A DNA stretch of 64,000 nucleotides, from NCBI GenBank assembly GCA_018292915.2, contig JACVVK020000373.1, positions 437,501 to 501,500 on the forward strand, read 5' to 3'. Both the position numbers and the translations under genes were made by a program. The notes beneath the pieces are model-generated. The model did no database searches, was not told the origin of the DNA, and saw only the letters and a program-made list of their open reading frames with translations. Shown piece after piece: positions 1-9,245 of the stretch. Origin of the DNA: Batillaria attramentaria (taxonomy: Eukaryota; Mollusca; Gastropoda; Batillariidae). How positions within the stretch are numbered: the stretch's first letter is position 1; each line of letters starts with the position of its first letter.

Positions 1-318
1 CCACGCTTCATCGCCATGACAGTGGTGACGGCCGTTCAGTAACGCAGGGGCTAAATCCGACGCGCTACCTATTAGACCACCGCTCACCCCATTTCACTCA
101 TAAAAGGCCATGCAAAATTCGCAATTTTACTTGAAAACTTCAGATCACTAGCAGCCTTCAAACCACTATTATGCAATCTACAGCGGTCTCGGGCCTAGCG
201 GGGAAGGCCCACGCACTGTGTGACAGTGGCTTCGGGTGGCTGCTAATGGTGTGCAGTGGTTTGTTCTTTTTCGCCAGTCTCATCGTATACGGGCAGGGGT
301 TGTCTGGCTCGGGCTCGT
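1..318. other. Non-coding left edge with a possible tRNA-like fragment
   Basis: No coding exon is recognisable here. On the minus strand, about 44-91 resembles the 5' half of a tRNA-type SINE head, with an A-box-like TGGTCTAATAGG. No matching B box is seen on the other side, so it is at best a decayed fragment. The upstream exons of the MACPF gene (signal peptide and start codon) are expected on this side but are not visible. Confidence 0.3.
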
Positions 319-1126
319 AAGAGTTAATTAATGGAGAGCGTCGCATTGTTTACAGGCGTGCAGCTCCTGACTACAGACACCGGAAACCCGGAACGGACGT
401 GAGTGACAACGATGACGCGTAAGAGTTAATTAATGGAGAGCGTCGCATTGTTTACAGACGTGCAGCTCCTGACTACAGACACCGGAAACCCGGAACGGAC
501 GTGAGTGACAAAGATGACGCGTAAGAGTTAATTAATGGAGAGCGTCGCATTGTTTACAGGCGTGCAGCTCCTGACTACAGACACCGGAAACCCGGAACGG
601 ACGTGAGTGACAACGATGACGCGTAAGCATTAATGGAGAGCGTCGCATTGTTTACAGGCGAGCAGCTCCTGACTACAGACACCGGAACCCCGGAACGGAC
701 GTGAGTGACAACGATGTCGCGTAAGAGTTAATTAATGGAGAGCGTCGCATTGTTTACAGGCGTGCAGCTCCTGACTACAGACACCGGAAACCCGGAACGG
801 ACGTGAGTGACAACGATGACGCGTAAGCATTAATGGAGAGCGTCGCATTGTTTACAGGCGTGCAGCTCCTGACTACAGACACCGAAAACCCGGAACGGAC
901 GTGAGTGACAACGATGACGCGTAAGAGTTAATTAATGGAGAGCGTCGCATTGTTTACAGGCGTGCAGCTCCTGACTACAGACACCGGAAACCCGGAACGG
1001 ACGTGAGTGACAACGATGACGCGTAAGAGTTAATTAATGGAGAGCGTCGCATTGTTTACAGGCGTGCAGCTCCTGACTACAGACACCGGAAACCCGGAAC
1101 GGACGTGAGTGACAACGATGACGCGG
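319..1126 (+). repeat. Tandem satellite, 8 copies of a ~102-bp unit
   Basis: Units start at 319, 421, 523, 625, 723, 825, 923 and 1025. Six are 102 bp. The two starting at 625 and 825 are 98 bp, because a 4-base deletion changes AAGAGTTAATTAATGG to AAGCATTAATGG. Copies are nearly identical, with scattered single-base changes. Each unit contains GCGTCGCATTGTTTACAGGC and ends with GTGAGTGACAACGATGACGC. The array is not coding. Confidence 0.95.
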
Positions 1127-1287
1127 AAGGGGAGACCGAACAACATCATGACCACGAACAATGGCTGAAACACGGACTGCCTCCCTACTCCAGCAGACAT
1201 TACGACGTTCACGGTTTGTTAACTAATGACCTGGCTCTAGAAGCACTAACGAATAGACGACTCCACTTGGCAAACCCGGAGGTTAAA

Positions 1288-1453
1288 GGGTGGGTGGGTG
1301 TTTGGGGGTTTAACGTCCTTTTCCACCACATAAGGGTGATATCAAAGACGGGGCAACGATGAAAAAGCCAGCACAAATATTTGGCCCCAGCCGGGATCGA
1401 ACTCACGACCCGAGCATTAGAAGTCCAACGCTCTACCATTCGACCATCCCGGC
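1288..1453 (-). repeat. tRNA-derived SINE, family A (minus)
   Basis: Read on the minus strand, it begins with a tRNA-like head (TGGTCGAATGGTAGAGCGTT as A-box region, GAGTTCGATCCCGG as B box). It continues through a GGCCAAATATTTGTGCTGGC body to a GGACGTTAAACCCCCAAACA tail ending in (ACCC)n. About thirteen full or partial copies occur in this window, so this is a dispersed SINE and not a tRNA gene. Confidence 0.9.
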
Positions 1454-1489
1454 GTAGGTTAAAGCCTCGCCCCGGCGTTAGTCTACTTA

Positions 1490-1660
1490 ACTGTTTAGCC
1501 GAGACCAGAAAGCCACTTCATCCAAATTCACCCACTTCAGCTTTGCCTCTCTTGTGCGCAAAAAGTCCCAGCTTCAATGGCAGCTTGCCTCCCCTTGCTA
1601 GCACCTGGCATACATCTTGCCCTACCAAATTAAAAAAAAAAAATCACGAAAATCGCGCTT
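1490..1660 (-). repeat. Unnamed interspersed repeat (copy 1)
   Basis: This segment, containing GCAAAAAGTCCCAGCTTC, is the diverged reverse complement of 13330-13520, which has GAAGCTGGGACTTTTTGCAC. Both include the aligned GGCAGCTTGCCTC / GAGGCAAGCTGCC stretch and an AAAGCG/CACGAAA end. No ORF and no clear terminal repeats are visible. Confidence 0.6.
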
Positions 1661-1732
1661 TTTCGTGATGATGATGATGATGATGATGATGATAATAATA
1701 ATGCTAATAATGATAATAACAATAATAACCGA

Positions 1733-2094
1733 GTATTGTATAGGCGCATTACACAATTTCTTGAATCGGCTCAAAGCGCCTCGAACTGAACCCAACACGC
1801 ACGCTCTCGTGGATCACACGCATTCTCTCACACACTACAATCACGTGGTGCGAATAAAGGGACAGCACAGCTATTTAAGTTTCGGAATTTAGAATTGCAT
1901 TTAAGTTTGCTAGCTGAGCATTTCCAAAGCAGAGGAGGAGGAAGCCGAAGTACCCGGCGAGAACCCCCAACCAACGGTCCGAATGAATGGTACCACAAAC
2001 GAAAAGGAAAAGTCCTTCGCCCCGAGTGGGACTCGAACCTGACCTCTCGCATTGTTGGGTGGCGAAATCTCGTACCACCAGATCGTGATAACAA
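1733..2094 (-). repeat. tRNA-derived SINE, family B (minus), near full length
   Basis: On the minus strand the head carries AATGCGAGAGGTCAGG and the B box GGTTCGAGTCCCACTCGGG. A body with TTCGTTTGTGGTACCATTC follows, then CACGTGATTGTAGTGTGTG and GAATGCGTGTGATCCACG. It ends in TAGGCGC...(ATT/ATC)n, seen as the trinucleotide run at 1667-1732. Better-preserved copies lie at 14934-15347 and 31209-31607. Confidence 0.85.
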
Positions 2095-2210
2095 AAATTA
2101 CTCCAAACCAGCACACTCGAAAAACAGGGTACTTCAAACACACACCAAACGTGACCATTCGCAATGTGTATGTATTTGTTCTTCTACACATTACGGCGTT
2201 TTGTTTACAG

Positions 2211-3968
2211 GGATACGAAATGACTATCGTCTCCAAGAATGCCAAGGGCCGTACCTGAAGCAATCGTTCCCTGACCTGGACTACGCGCTACTCGGCTACA
2301 ACATTCTGCTGGGTTATCCCCTCGCTGTAGGTCACGACCCAGGCTTCACCCTCCCCATCTTTGCCGCCGACTACAGCGCTGGTCACATGACCGCGGACTG
2401 TCGTTACAGCGTGCCTAAAGGCATCGTCCTCATCCCTGACGTCTCCTGTATTACGTCATTCTCGTCTGACTTAGTTGAATCTACCTTCGAGCTGGCTCAG
2501 TCGTTGTCCGCCAGCGCCCACGCGAGCGGGGGCGGGTGGGGGGTCAGTTTCTCGGCCAGCGCTGGTTACAAGGAATCGTCTTCCGAGCTGGGGTCAGGAC
2601 AGTCGGTGTACACAATCTGGAACTCACTGCCTTCTGCCCTCCGTGATGTCCCCACACTCTCAGCCTTTAAATCACAGCTCAAAACGTACCTGTTCCGTCA
2701 GGCCTTTTCATAGATAACTGGGTCCCTCTGTCCATGTTCATGTTCATGTGTGTGTGTGTGGTGTGTGGTGTGTGTGTGTGGGTGTGTGCGCTCTGAGTCT
2801 GCTTTTCAGAGACGGGCGCCTTATAAATATGCTGTATTATTATTATTATTATTACATCATCTCGGGAGCCAGTTGTAACTATTACTACATGAGGCTTCTA
2901 GAGCGTGACGCACCACCTTTCCATCATGTTTTCCTGGACTGGATCATGGACCTGAACCGAACCGACGATGACGACGTGTACATGGAGTTTTTCGAGAACT
3001 ACGGCACCCACTTTCTGACGGAAGTCAAGTTCGGAGCGTCCTTCACCTACGAGTACAAGATGGCCACGAGTACCTACAAGAAAGAAACTTCTGAGGGCGT
3101 TGATGTGGCAGTGGCTGCCAGTTACTCGGGACTCTTCAGCGTTGGAGGTGGATTCAATATGGACTCGTCTCAAAAGGAGGCTGCATCCTCGTTCCAAAAG
3201 AAGGTGACGACGAGAACCATCACAATCGGCGCCGCCCCTCCAGCCAATGGGGACGCCATGACGTGGGCTTCCACTGTCAAGGAGAGCCCAGTTCCCGTGT
3301 CCTATGACCTTCGATCTATAGAAGACCTGTTCTCGGAAAGATTCATGACCGCGGACTACATGCAGGCCTACGACCTTGACTACCAGAGAATCGAGAAGAA
3401 GATCAAAGAAACCAAACAGAAGTACTGCGCAAGACTGAGAGACCAAGGGCTTGTGAACAACTGCGGTGTACTGTCTCCCGGGCTCGAGATGAAGAAATCT
3501 CGGCTTTACACGGATTTCGCCGCTACCAAGGCATCCACCAAAGGCCAGTGTGTCGAAGAATGCCTCAAGAGAACAAGCTGCGTCGCCATCACATTCTGCC
3601 AAGGAAGCGAGTGCGAAGACTACAACAAGGAGGTATGCTACATGTACAAGGAAGGCATGGAAACCGGGGGCGCTGACGATGAAAGATGGACTACCGTCAT
3701 CATACTTTCCGAGTTAGAAGACCTGCTAAAACTGAGCTACACTGGCATCAACAGTCACAACAAGCGCTCTATTGAAGCAGACGAAAAGGTCACGACCCTT
3801 GACTCCTGCAAGTCTCACTGTCTCCGTGACGTTTACTGCGTGGCCTTCACCTTTTCCGAGAACCAAGAACAGAAAGAGAAATGCTCACTGTACTCGGAGA
3901 AGGGCATGGCTCTCACGAGGAAGGACGGTGCCACCACGTTTTTCGTCTCTCCTACGAAACACACATAG
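2211..3968 (+). CDS. MACPF-domain protein, 3' coding exon, interrupted by a LINE tail
   Basis: The exon opens after a strong acceptor (TTTGTTTACAG, ending at 2210). It encodes a membrane-attack-complex/perforin domain: the N-terminal block at 2270-2618 has GYNILLGYPLAVGHDPGF, and the signature YGTHFLTEVKFGA lies near 3000-3040. Two cysteine-rich PAN/apple-like repeats follow (about 3530-3665 and 3780-3915), ending in TAG at 3966-3968. The layout resembles secreted gastropod MACPF proteins such as the perivitellin-2 heavy subunit. That is a family comparison; pore formation is not shown. A 234-bp LINE remnant plus a 10-bp target duplication splits the domain after 2618. The added length (244 bp) shifts the frame, so as read the upstream part ends at the stop at 2711-2713. 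Splicing with the GT at 2602 and the AG at 2871-2872 would keep phase but uses a weak donor. The start codon and signal peptide are not in this exon. Confidence 0.85.
2619..2852 (+). mobile_element. 5'-truncated non-LTR retrotransposon tail inside the MACPF exon
   Basis: The insert encodes the typical C-terminus of a reverse-transcriptase ORF (WNSLPSALRDVPTLSAFK, then LKTYLFRQAFS and stop). A GT-rich 3' UTR follows, then GACGGGCGCCTTATAAATAT and (ATT)n. Near-identical 10-bp duplications, TACACAATCT (2609-2618) and TACATCATCT (2853-2862), flank it. A sister copy lies at 51593-51826. Its own reading frame happens to be in frame with the upstream MACPF exon. Confidence 0.9.
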
Positions 3969-4093
3969 GAAATAATGTAGCCATTACTACTGCAGCCACT
4001 GGAAACGACGACGACGGCAATGATGATGTTAATGATGATGGCTTTATGCATATGATGTAAACACCAAACGTGAAAAAGACAAGCTTCATAAGA

Positions 4094-4099
4094 AATAAA
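4094..4099 (+). terminator. Polyadenylation signal of the MACPF gene
   Basis: AATAAA lies 126 bases after the MACPF stop codon, in an A/T- and GT-rich 3' UTR (3969 to about 4130). A GT-rich stretch follows at 4104-4143, as expected downstream of a cleavage site. Confidence 0.65.
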
Positions 4100-4300
4100 T
4101 ACTGTGTGTGTGCCCGCACGCGCGCGAGCAATGTGTGTGTGTGTTGTCAGGAACCAAATGTCAGTGTTTTTCATAGGTGACAAACATTAGATGATAACAC
4201 CGCCGTCAGTACAAATATTTTGTGTGAACATGCTTTGGTTCGTGTTTCCTGACATGATACTGAACTGTATTTCCCTAGACACAGCGTTTTGAGGCACGTG

Positions 4301-5273
4301 TGTCACCGGGATCCCTTTTCCCACGTGCGACTCGGGCCACTGTATCTGGAGTTAGCTGAGTAGTGCTCACGGGTACAGGTATATAAACTGGGGCAGTTAG
4401 CAGTGATATCGCCACTGCCACGGAGCGTTTCCTTTTGTTGCTCGAATTCACGCAGGTTACGGTTGCCCTATGTTAGGGGTAAGCTTTTTTAAATTGTATT
4501 TTGCAACTTTGTCACTTTGGTTACTTTAAAGGTGCATGTTTAACTCTATGTAGTGTAAGACTTGTCATTACTGTGACGGTAGTTTTAACTGGTGGCTCAG
4601 CACATTGTAAGACAGTTGAGGACTGCGTTTGAGTGTGTATGTCATGCATATGTGTCCACTTCTGATGGAACGTCACAGACTATTTTATATCAACAGCGGT
4701 CTGGCTGGGGTCCGGAGTGACGGGTAGAGGCTGCACTGAGGCTGACGGTCGGACGTGTCTCCTCCACGCAAGCAGGCGCGTATCTGTCGACGCCACTTGG
4801 TACCCTTGGACCACCTGACGAGTTGGGACGAGAGTCTACCTACGTGTGCCTTCTCCACCTTGAAGACGGCGGCGTCCGTTCCGGCGGGAGAAAGGGCGTA
4901 TACACTCTGTTACGTACTCCTCCTCCAACTGTCAGAGACCAGGCCACCAGAATAGTTTTTGAGTTTTAAGTACCAAAGACTGTTGTAGTTATCACGTTTT
5001 CCATTGTCAACTATTTTGGTAATTAGACAGTAGTTACCATCAAGTCGCCTGTCACGTTCCGCGACAGACGGAAGTGCTGGCGCTGTAATTATTATTGTAT
5101 GTGTTAAATGTGTGTGTGTAGTTAAGTGTTGAGTGTTTGTGGTAAAGATTTCGTATTGTATTCTCAGCGTTTTCCGCGTCTGGTGTTGTATGATTGCGAG
5201 CGGTATGGGAGCGAGTGGTTATTTGCGTGTGTGAATGTGTGTGTGAGTTGGAAGGCAAGACTGGGTCGTGACA
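4301..5273 (+). repeat. Candidate 5' LTR of the Gypsy-class element
   Basis: The proposed LTR begins TGTCACCGGG and ends GGGTCGTGACA, giving a 6-bp terminal inverted repeat TGTCAC/GTGACA. A TATA box (TATATAAA, 4380-4387) sits about 80 bases in. The right end is anchored by the primer-binding site 3 bases further on. The left end is less certain, because TGTCAC also occurs at 4510 and 5050 and there is no 3' LTR to compare. Confidence 0.5.
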
Positions 5274-5276
5274 TCT

Positions 5277-5288
5277 TGGTGACCCCTG
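5277..5288 (+). other. Candidate primer-binding site
   Basis: TGGTGACCCCTG follows the proposed LTR end after TCT. It begins with TGG, complementary to a tRNA 3' CCA, and resembles the TGGTGACCCC sites of many invertebrate Gypsy elements. The tRNA is not assigned. Confidence 0.5.
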
Positions 5289-5627
5289 TTTTGTAAACGT
5301 TTGCGTCCTTGTTTTGTACTTCCACATTGTCTTGGCAGGCAAAATGGTTGAACTTTTACTCATTTCTTGTTATTTCAGTATGTTTCAAGGTTGCCGGTGC
5401 GTTCGTCCCCAGTTACCGTGAAGTGCCCACTGTACTGAAGGTACGCTGTGACCTGGAAGTCAGTACAAGCGGAAACAGCAACACCGTTATGTGCACTGTG
5501 CTGGCGCTTTATGTGACAACACGCACTGTACGGGACACGTAGTTACTGTATATAGTTAGATTTTGATTTTCCCCCTTTCCAGTGTGCATGTTTTTTTCTT
5601 AAATAGTTAGTGTTAGTTCTGTCTGTC

Positions 5628-6821
5628 ATGGGTGACCCTCCCAAAACACCAGGCTTGGGCCGGGGCTCGCGTTTGAAGCTGTTGTCATCGCCCGGTGTAG
5701 GTGCGATGCAGGCCGGTGATAGTGGCCAGGTGCAGGACGGGGTGACAGGGCAAACTCAGGCATTGGATCCCACCGAGGAAATAATCCAACTTGGTGAGAG
5801 ACTGGCACTTAGAGGTGAGAAATTAGCGAATTTCGTTCAGTCAGAGTTGGAACGTAGAGCAAAAGAGAGAGAAGCAGATAGACAAGCAAAAGAGAGAGAA
5901 GCAGAGCGCGCGTATCAGTTACAGGTTGAGCGTTTGAGATTGGAAAATGCCCATAAAGTTCACACTCCTAAGGAAGCCGCACACACCGCGTACATTCATA
6001 AACTCAAGTTACCAGAGTTCGATGAAGCAAAGTCTGACATGGATGCATACATTTTTCGCTTTGAAAAGCACGCAAAAGCATGCAATGTTCCTGAATCAGA
6101 GTGGTCTGTTGCTTTAGCTTCGAAGTTATCCGGTAAAGCATTGGATGTATTTCAGTCACTCTCTCTGTCCAAAACCGACTCGTATGAAGAGCTAAAACAG
6201 GGTCTCCTAAAGCAGTTTCAGTGCACTGAAGAAGGCTTTAGAAGTCGTTTCCGAGCTGTACGTCCGGAAGTTGGTGAGTCCTTCGTTTCTTTCACGGAAA
6301 GAATGAAGCGATGCTTTCAAAGATGGGTTGCTCTCTCGGGAGTTGACAACTCGGTCGAAGGTCTGTCCGACTTGATCTTACGTGAGCAATTTTTTCAGGC
6401 TTGCAGTAAGGACATTGTCACGCATATTCGGCAGTTGGGACGTAAGAACTTGGAAGAGGTGACGCTGAAGGCTGACCTCTACAGAGGTGCAAATCCTGGA
6501 AAGTCGTTCGCACGGAAGGCGGGTGCTGAAGTTTGGACAGCAGGAGCTGCAGTTGACGTCGAGAAGACACAACCGCAGGCTGAGACGAAGCAAGGAGTCC
6601 GAGGCGAAGGGCGATGGAAACACAGACGAGGTCGCGGAGGTAACAACCAGGTACAGGTGAGCCCGCAACTTGACCGGAATCGGTGTAGGTTGTGTAAGCA
6701 GCAGGGTCATTGGGCTAAGAAATGTCCAAATAAAAAAACCGTAGGCGCAACAACCCCAACCTTCGCTGGTGGGTCTTTGCATTCCCATGTCTTCTTGTCA
6801 TCAGTGTGGGGAAGTTTGTAG
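5628..6821 (+). CDS. Retrotransposon Gag polyprotein
   Basis: 397 codons from the ATG at 5628; the open frame extends upstream only through non-ATG codons. Residues about 70-115 form a charged, probably coiled-coil stretch with repeated KEREADRQ-type units. Residues about 125-290 match a retrotransposon capsid/SCAN-like fold (LPEFDEAKSDMDAYIFRFEK, then WSVALASKLSGKALDVFQ). A basic RG-rich tract precedes a CCHC zinc knuckle, C-x2-C-x4-H-x4-C, starting near residue 353. The product would form the particle and bind element RNA. The last 53 bases overlap the protease frame. Confidence 0.85.
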   Translation: MGDPPKTPGLGRGSRLKLLSSPGVGAMQAGDSGQVQDGVTGQTQALDPTEEIIQLGERLALRGEKLANFVQSELERRAKEREADRQAKEREAERAYQLQVERLRLENAHKVHTPKEAAHTAYIHKLKLPEFDEAKSDMDAYIFRFEKHAKACNVPESEWSVALASKLSGKALDVFQSLSLSKTDSYEELKQGLLKQFQCTEEGFRSRFRAVRPEVGESFVSFTERMKRCFQRWVALSGVDNSVEGLSDLILREQFFQACSKDIVTHIRQLGRKNLEEVTLKADLYRGANPGKSFARKAGAEVWTAGAAVDVEKTQPQAETKQGVRGEGRWKHRRGRGGNNQVQVSPQLDRNRCRLCKQQGHWAKKCPNKKTVGATTPTFAGGSLHSHVFLSSVWGSL

Positions 6822-7188
6822 TATGCTGAAGCCGTGTGGTCATCCTCCACTTCAAGGTACGTCATTGTCTCACAAGAGAACTGATATGAGTGTTCTGAAC
6901 ACTTGTCAGGGTACAATGAATGGTCGACATGTTGATGTTCTGTTAGATTCAGGCTGTACTACCGTGGGCGTCCGTAAGTCACTTATCTCAGAAGACCAGT
7001 ATACGGGAGACATTCGTCACTGTCTTGCTTTTGGAGGTGAGGTCATGGCATATCCTGTCGCACGTGGTCACCTTGATACGCCGTATTTCACAGGTGAGGT
7101 AGAAGCATGTGTACTTGAGAACCCGATGTGTGATGTGATTTTGGGACAAGTTCCAGGGTGTACATTCAGTCTCGGGACCACGCGTTGA
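6769..7188 (+). CDS. Retropepsin (aspartic protease) domain of the Gypsy element
   Basis: No ATG opens this frame, so it was probably reached from Gag by frameshift. The domain starts near 6885. VDVLLDSGCTTVGVRKSLI carries the D-S-G catalytic triplet, and VILGQVPG is the family's second conserved block. It would act as a dimer to process Gag-Pol. The frame stops at 7188, just after the domain; the following linker continues in the integrase frame, so a small indel near 7165-7175 separates the two. Confidence 0.8.
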   Translation: MGLCIPMSSCHQCGEVCSMLKPCGHPPLQGTSLSHKRTDMSVLNTCQGTMNGRHVDVLLDSGCTTVGVRKSLISEDQYTGDIRHCLAFGGEVMAYPVARGHLDTPYFTGEVEACVLENPMCDVILGQVPGCTFSLGTTR

Positions 7189-7201
7189 GGTTGCGAATGC
7201 T

Positions 7202-8452
7202 GTGCAGACCAGGCAGCAGACGGCGAACGCCAAGAAGCCGGCGCGTCCGTTAGCTGTGCCTGACGTTCAGTCGCTGAAGGTCGACCACAAGGAGCTAAAA
7301 AAGATGCAGAAAGAAGATGAATCGCTCAAGCCGCTGTGGAAGGTTTCTTCTAAAGAGGTTCAAGATCTCCCAGCAGGTAAAGTGAGTTTCGTGGATGATG
7401 ATGGTATTTTGCATCGACGAGTCTTTCATCCGAAGGGAGGAGGAGAAGAGACCAGGCAAATTGTGGTACCGCAGCCGTTACGCAAGTCTGTCCTTGTGAC
7501 CGCTCATGATGGGTTGTTGGCTGGTCACATGGCTGCCGGTAGTACCATGAAGAGAATTGCGCCATACTTTTACTGGCCAGGGTTCAAAAGGGAGGTAACT
7601 CGGCATTGTCGTTCTTGCGATCAGTGTCAGAGAGTCTATCCGAAGGGTAGAGTTCCCCAAGCCCCACTTCAAGCCATGCCTACCATTGAAACACCATTTG
7701 ACAGGGTAGCGGTAGACATAGTAGGGCCGTTCCATCCTCTTTCTGGAAGAAAACACCGGTACATTCTCACTTGTGTTGACTTTGCGACACGCTATCCTGA
7801 AGCAATACCCTTGCAAAACATTGATACTGAGTCAGTGGCTGAGGCTCTTTTCGGCATATTTTCCAGGGTAGGGGTCCCCAGGGAAATCCTTTCCGATCAG
7901 GGTTCGCAGTTTACTTCTGACATGATGAGAGAGCTCACTAGGCTCATGAGCGTGTCTCAGGTTCACAGTTCGATTTACCATCCACAAACCAATGGAATGT
8001 GTGAGAGATTTCATTCCACGCTCAAAGCGATGCTCAGAAAGATGACACAGGAGCAACCACGCGAGTGGGATCGCTACCTACCCGCATTGTTGTTCGCATA
8101 TCGAGAGATACCACAAACGAGCACAGGATTTTCTCCATTTGAACTTCTGTTTGGTCGAACACCGCGAGGTCCCATGCAGCTGATCAAAGACATTTGGTCA
8201 GGGAAAGTTGCTGATGCATCTGCAGTGAGTGAGTATCAGTATGTTTGTGACCTTAAGGATAGGCTCATTGAAACATGCAAACTTGCTCAACAAGAAGCCA
8301 AGAAGGCGGCCGGAAGGTCAAAAATTTACCACGACAAGAAAGCAAAAGATCGTCGGCTGGAGGTCGGTGATGAGGTTCTTGTTCTGCTGCCCTCAGACAA
8401 AAACAAGCTGCTGCTGAAGGGGGTATGTGGGTTAAAGGGTTGCGGTCTGTAG
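7202..8452 (+). CDS. Integrase of the Gypsy element, C-terminally truncated
   Basis: An HHCC zinc-binding module (HDGLLAGH...CRSCDQC, about 7505-7630) precedes an RNase-H-fold core. Its DD-35-E residues appear in VAVDIVGPF, LSDQGSQFTS and HPQTNGMCERFHS. A GPY/F-type C-terminal region begins (EVGDEVLVLLPSDKNKLLLK) and is cut at about 8425. The next residues are unrelated and a stop follows at 8450. The enzyme would insert the element's cDNA. The frame is open through the core, but the copy lacks the rest of Pol. Confidence 0.85.
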   Translation: MQTRQQTANAKKPARPLAVPDVQSLKVDHKELKKMQKEDESLKPLWKVSSKEVQDLPAGKVSFVDDDGILHRRVFHPKGGGEETRQIVVPQPLRKSVLVTAHDGLLAGHMAAGSTMKRIAPYFYWPGFKREVTRHCRSCDQCQRVYPKGRVPQAPLQAMPTIETPFDRVAVDIVGPFHPLSGRKHRYILTCVDFATRYPEAIPLQNIDTESVAEALFGIFSRVGVPREILSDQGSQFTSDMMRELTRLMSVSQVHSSIYHPQTNGMCERFHSTLKAMLRKMTQEQPREWDRYLPALLFAYREIPQTSTGFSPFELLFGRTPRGPMQLIKDIWSGKVADASAVSEYQYVCDLKDRLIETCKLAQQEAKKAAGRSKIYHDKKAKDRRLEVGDEVLVLLPSDKNKLLLKGVCGLKGCGL

Positions 8453-8490
8453 TGGATGTGTGAATTTTGACGTTGCGCGCGCGCGAGTGT

Positions 8491-8521
<31 letters not shown>

Positions 8522-8660
8522 GGGGTCAATATGGATGGAGAGGGGTGGTGTGGTGCGTCATATGTACGGAGGGGCAGGGTCAATTCGACGTAGGTGAGAG
8601 GAGGGTGTGTGTGTGTGTGTGTGTGTGTGGGGGGGGGGTGTACATGGAGGAGTAAATAAA
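8441..8660 (+). repeat. GT and poly-G low-complexity tract
   Basis: GCGCGCGCGAG leads into (GT)n, then a run of more than 20 G (about 8503-8525). After 80 bases of G-rich sequence there is a second (GT)n-(G)9 block (8606-8638). It lies directly at the truncation edge of the Gypsy element. Short open frames here are compositional. Confidence 0.85.
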
Positions 8661-8990
8661 AAAAAAATATTGATGGCGGTGTAATGTCATTTTAATATTT
8701 CAGGCAGTTTTGTTGTTGTTGTTGTTGTTGTTAATGTGAGTGATTACGTCTTTGTAAATCGCCATCATTGTAAACCACGTTTTGTTTTCTGTATTTTAAC
8801 CACGGTTTAAAGTTTTATAATAATTGTTTCTGCTGGCCTCTTAAAGATTTTCTTAGAAAATATTTACCATTGAGATTTTAATCATTTTTTTTCTTTCAAT
8901 ACCAAGTATCTATTTTTGTAGACATGTTGATAATAACCAGTAATTAATGAAGAAAATAACTGGATTGAAGCCTGAATTAGACGCGACTCA
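8661..8990. other. AT-rich non-coding spacer
   Basis: Only a (GTT)8 run (about 8709-8733) and AT-rich unique sequence are seen; there are no conserved ORFs or splice-anchored exons. Confidence 0.5.
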
Positions 8991-8995
8991 TACCG

Positions 8996-9245
8996 CCCCC
9001 CCCCCCCCCAAAAAAAAAACAAAACAAAAAAAAACAACAAAAAAACAAACACCGTGTGTGTAGTGTGTGTGTAGAGTGTGTGTGTGTAGAGTGTGTGTGT
9101 GTAGAGTGTGTGTGTAGAGTGTGTGTGTGTAGAGTGTGTGTGTGTGTAGAGTGTGTGTGTGTGTGTGTGTGTAGTGTAGAGTGTGTGTGTGTGTGTGTGT
9201 GGTGTAGAGTGTAGTGTAGTGTAGTGTAGTGTAGTGTAGTGTAGT
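8996..9245 (+). repeat. C/A block followed by (GT)n/GTAGA variants
   Basis: 8996-9052 holds a run of C, then A-rich sequence with scattered C and no T or G. From 9054 the strand becomes G/T/A only, with GTGTGTGTAGAGT-type repeats that grade into (GTAGT)n and the decamer satellite. Confidence 0.85.

Larger units (their letters stand above)
4301..8440 (+). mobile_element. Gypsy-class LTR element (Gmr1-like order), 3' truncated
   Basis: Parts in order: candidate 5' LTR (4301-5273), primer-binding site (5277-5288), Gag (5628-6821), retropepsin (to 7188), integrase (7202-8452). Integrase follows protease with only about 14 bases between the open frames, and no reverse transcriptase or RNase H sits between them. 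That is the gene order of the Gmr1 group, in which RT/RH come after integrase. Similarity stops in the integrase C-terminal region at about 8425, so RT, RNase H and the 3' LTR are missing. Gag, protease and integrase each lie in a different frame, at least one because of a small indel near 7165-7175, so this copy is inactive. Confidence 0.75.

Noticed and set aside
319..1126. CRISPR array
   Set aside because: Units are contiguous 102-bp satellite repeats without unique spacers, in a eukaryotic genome.
1895..2210. Upstream extension of the MACPF reading frame into a longer exon
   Set aside because: The sequence left of 2211 is a minus-strand SINE and intron with a strong acceptor at 2210; the open frame there is fortuitous.
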